From Trissonchulus latispiculum (taxonomy: Eukaryota; Nematoda; Enoplea; Enoplida; Ironidae): a stretch of DNA of 64,000 nucleotides. Positions 60,709-64,000 of this stretch are shown here, in pieces (position 1 is the first letter of the stretch; the number at the start of each line of letters is the position of its first letter). Below the pieces are notes generated by a model. The model was not told the origin of the DNA, ran no database searches, and worked only from the letters and a program-made list of their open reading frames with translations. Location of the stretch: positions 1 through 64,000 of the forward strand of contig JASAND010028619.1 in NCBI GenBank assembly GCA_030248195.1, read 5' to 3'. The position numbers and the translations under genes were made by a program.

Positions 60709-60777
60709 TTTAGCGCTTTTTGAAACTTTGATTTGGCGCAAATATCAAAAATCAAAACAACAACGACTATCCACTAT

Positions 60778-63700
60778 TGTCCGTGGATCATTTGACCAAT
60801 TGATTTTTTGTAAAAATCAAAATATCAAAAATCAAAAATCAAACGGTTGTTTCGTGCACGTTTGATTTTTGTTTTGACTCGAAAAACAAAAATCAAAGAT
60901 TTTCAGTTTGATTTTTGTTTTTCGGCTGCGAAAACAAAAATCAAACATCAAAAATCAAATTCTGAGCGCGCTTGTTTTCTGCTGTCACAGAAAAATGTAA
61001 AATCTAATAACTTTGACAAATCAAACAAACAAAAATCAAAAATCAAACGTTTGTTTCCTGCACGTTTGATTTTTGATTTTTCCTAACCAACAAAAATCAA
61101 ACTTTTTCCATGTGATTCTTTATGTGGAAGCTCCAGAACAAAAATCAAACAATCAAAAATCAAAACTTTTCAGTTTTGATTTCTGCAACGACTTTCATGA
61201 CACCCAGTTATTGGTGGAACACATACATCATTTGAGCAACACATGGATTTGTTGCTTATATAGGTACACAATCCAAAACAGTAGCCTCCATGAGCATGTG
61301 TACAGTAGTGTCGATCGCATAGTCTGCGTGAGACAAGTTTCTCCTGTTCAATGGCCTGGCTTGATCCGTTGTTTGTGCAAGATCTTGTTACCAAACATGG
61401 TTTCTCTATACCAGAATTGTCTGACTATTTAAAAGAGTGTTATCCTGATGCGAAGGGACTGTCAGAAAGTAATTTACGAAAATTTTGTGGTTATCATGGG
61501 ATTACAAAGCATTCCAAGCTTTCGACTGAGGATCTTGAAGCAGAGGTTTTAGAAGCTGTTTGTGAAGTAAGTATTAATATAGTTTTTCTAATGTATTTAT
61601 TATTATTTTAACAGTATTTATTATTTTGAATATTTGACATATCTGACCGTGCACTGTATTGGAAATGTAGAGAAATTATTTCTCTATCGATTGGTGGCAG
61701 TTCCATCTTTCTGGATTCTCTCAGTAAAACATGGCAGCCTAAAATTTAAAACTGGTCATTTTCAACCATTAGTAATGAAGAAATTCAGGCATTAAAGGGT
61801 TAAATTGTTTAATTTTTAATTCCTAGGTGGGTGGAACCTATGGTAGAAAAATGATTACATCCCATTTGAGAAACAAAGGAATTTGTGCTGGCGAAAAACG
61901 AATTGGAACAGCTCTTTCAAAGGTGCATCCATATTACCACGAGCATCGACAAACTGGCACTCATAAGCAGCTCAATCCGACTTCTTACCATGCTCCTTCA
62001 TTTGGATACAATCTGCATATGGACCAAAATGAGAAGGTAATTAATTACCTGAATGGCTTGGTTAGTATTGCCAAAATATTTGTGCAGTGAGTATGTTTAC
62101 TTCGATCAAGCTCTGAGAGTAATTATTATCATGTTGCACGTTTGTCCCTTTAGTCGTATCTGGAACTGTAACAAAGAGGTACTACGATGGGGTTTGGTTG
62201 ATATGCTAGATAGATTTTACTTAATTTTAGCTAGATGACTTTGGCGTCACTTTCGTACTGTCGGTCGATGGCTGCTCCTGTTTCATTCATTTGCTGTAAT
62301 GCCAACTAAGAACAATGTCATTATCTACGAGGATGTCTTTTTTAAGTATTTAGAGTTTTCTTTTTTGGTTTGGAAAATGTTCTCCGGAGTTAAATTCATT
62401 TGCTTAAGTTAAATGTCCGTAAACTCAGTCAACTTAACTTGAATTCATTTCAGCTCGTCACAGTATGAAAGGTTTTGGTCTGTACCTGAAAATTTGGTGA
62501 AACCATATTAACATAGTTTGATTTTAATATTCCTGTTTTAGAGCGGCCGTAAAGTCTTACGGTTTGTGGGATCAAGTCATAGTTGACCATGGGAAGGAAT
62601 TCTGTCTCTGTTCATGCAGCATTACTACAGGCAGTCATCGTCTCACAACGACCACCATACAGACAAGTGGAATCTACCGTAGTAAGAGGACTAAATTCAT
62701 TTAGCGTTCTTTTTTCAGCTGAGAGAACGCCCTGCAATAAGTGATGATTGCCAAGTAATTGATTATTTAATTAACACATTGCTAAAAATGACATAAACTT
62801 GCATTTTTTGCAATTTTTAGAATAACCGTGTTGAAAGGCTTTGGGTTGAGGTGAACCAGCGGATCGGTTATCCTCTGAAGTATTGTCTGATTGCGATGGA
62901 AAACGAAAAGGGTGTCGTGAGAGAAAATAACTTGGACAGGCTAGCGATTAGCCACGTCTCAATGGAAGTAGCGAAACATGGCTTGGATCGCTTTGTGCGT
63001 GATTGGAACAATCACCATATTCCGAGTAGGTAGTCGAGCATTAATTCAACGATTTAACTATGCTAGCACTTAGATATTATCTTCTCAGTTTTTTAGCTAC
63101 CGCTCTGTAGAGCTTTTAGAACGGCCGAGGTGAACCGGAAATTATCAGCTACCAACGACCGGACGTTGGCCGCTTATGGGACGCCGAAGTCGTTAACGGC
63201 CACCTCCCCTCAACATATCCGACCCATCACTTCAAAGCTATGCGTGAGCTCTAAACGTGAGGCATACTCATATATTATGTGCTCATGAAGTAATAATCTG
63301 CTCAACTTCAACTTAAACGTTCATTTATTTTCTATTTTAGATAAGCGAATCCCATCAAGTTTAATTGCTAACCGTTCAAACGTTGCTATTGATCAGTTAA
63401 TGTCTGCGGAAGATGCCAAGCAACTGTATCTGGACCAGCGCCCACAAGCCAGTATTGCTGAGCCTGAATGTCCGTATATGGCTGCTGAGATGTTGACGGA
63501 GATTGAAAATGCAACTACGTCATTTGCTAATATTTTTGGTGCTGTTGCTAACCATGACGTTTGAAATTTAATTTTTAATCTTTGTTACATTGTCAAAAAT
63601 CAAAAAACAAGCTTTTGATGTTTAATTTTTCTTTTATTTGGCAAATTCGTATATTGTTTTCATCTGACTTCTCAAAACTTGGTATTTGATTTTTGATTTT

Positions 63701-63793
63701 TGTTTTTGTTAACAACAAATCAAAAATCAAAAATCAAAGCGTTGATACTTGATTTCCATTGAAAGAACGAAAATCAAATGATCACGGGGTACA
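60778..63793. mobile_element. Second, decayed copy of the transposon family, no RING gene
   Basis: Begins TGTCCGTGGATCATTTGACC, the same terminus as the first element, 69 bp beyond that element's right end. A left inverted-repeat-like zone (60,778-61,185) has the same AAAATCAAA words. The right end is placed at 63,793 because CAAATGATCACGGGGTACA is an imperfect complement of the left terminus. No target duplication was found (CACTAT versus CTGACA), so the right end is tentative. It contains only the integrase gene. Confidence 0.65.
61351..63564 (+). pseudogene. Degenerate integrase-type transposase
   Basis: It has the same six-exon structure as the intact copy: 61351-61566, 61827-62036, 62231 to about 62345, 62542-62681, 62821-63025, 63341-63564. 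Exons 1, 2 and 5 have exactly the same lengths (216, 210, 205). Exon 3 lacks 4 bases relative to the intact gene just after DGCSCFI, and exon 4 is 5 bases shorter after DHGKEF, so both are frameshifted. The third-intron donor is altered (AAGTAT where the intact copy has GTACGC). The catalytic words LHMDQNEK, VDHGKEF and NNRVERLW are preserved. The C-terminus stops at GAVANHDV, 15 residues earlier than in the intact copy. Good conservation of exons suggests recent inactivation. Confidence 0.8.
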
Positions 63794-64000
63794 CTGACAA
63801 TCTGGAACATTTTATTCCTTCTAAAATGCACTAAAATAATTTTAGAAAATTAGAAATAGCTTCATTGTATTCAGTAAAAAGAGAAAATGTTTCGCTACAT
63901 TTTGATTTAAGGATGGCTTCTCAACTAAAACTAATGAATGACTGTTCGAACCAATGTCAATTAACACCTTGTCAATACAGTTTTCGTACCATACGCGGGT

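Noticed and set aside
1..64000. tRNA or rRNA genes
   Set aside because: No GTTCGANNC-type arm with a matching cloverleaf and no rRNA core sequence was noticed by eye; a tRNAscan-SE or Infernal run would be decisive.

Overview
The window looks like animal (metazoan) nuclear DNA. It has three genes of the DEG/ENaC ion-channel family, genes split by GT-AG introns, the 3' end of a holocarboxylase synthetase gene, AATAAA poly(A) signals, and a very heavy load of inverted-repeat DNA elements, minisatellites and C/G homopolymer runs. An early-branching invertebrate such as a sponge would fit, but that is inference. No bacterial, viral, rRNA or tRNA signature was found. Layout: 1-5,100 holds two small MITE-like elements and two host gene 3' ends (an unrecognised terminal exon and the last two exons of a biotin-protein ligase, apparently frameshifted). 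5,350-7,130 is minisatellite. 7,700-17,300 is an array of diverged repeat modules, many carrying the octamer ATGCAAAT and CGCCACCCTTC blocks, with one probable host terminal exon at its left edge. 17,300-24,100 contains fold-back elements and two doubtful exons. 24,200-30,430 is a nested inverted-repeat composite containing 153-bp satellite arrays, a 1.1-kb direct duplication, and insertions with recognisable target-site duplications. 30,603-37,559 is a 3.48-kb tandem duplication. 37,680-38,650 is extremely C/G-run-rich. 41,262-52,600 carries three intronless minus-strand DEG/ENaC-like channel genes, the last two nearly identical, separated by another nested inverted-repeat element. The most interesting part is 53,014-63,800. 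A 7,689-bp DNA transposon (53,020-60,708) has 342-387-bp terminal inverted repeats beginning TGTCCGTGGATC, an exact 6-bp target duplication (TTTAGC), and two convergent spliced genes. One is a 387-residue DDE integrase-type transposase (six exons, D138/D196/E234). The other is a roughly 340-residue protein with a C-terminal eight-cysteine RING-like finger (six exons, minus strand). The two genes end 132 bp apart around one palindromic, bidirectional poly(A) signal. A second related element starts 69 bp beyond it; it has the same terminal sequence and a homologous but frameshifted integrase, and lacks the RING gene. The integrase presumably cuts and joins the terminal repeats; the RING protein is a candidate accessory factor whose role cannot be read from sequence. 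Exon joins were worked out by eye from splice sites, reading phase and comparison of the two copies.
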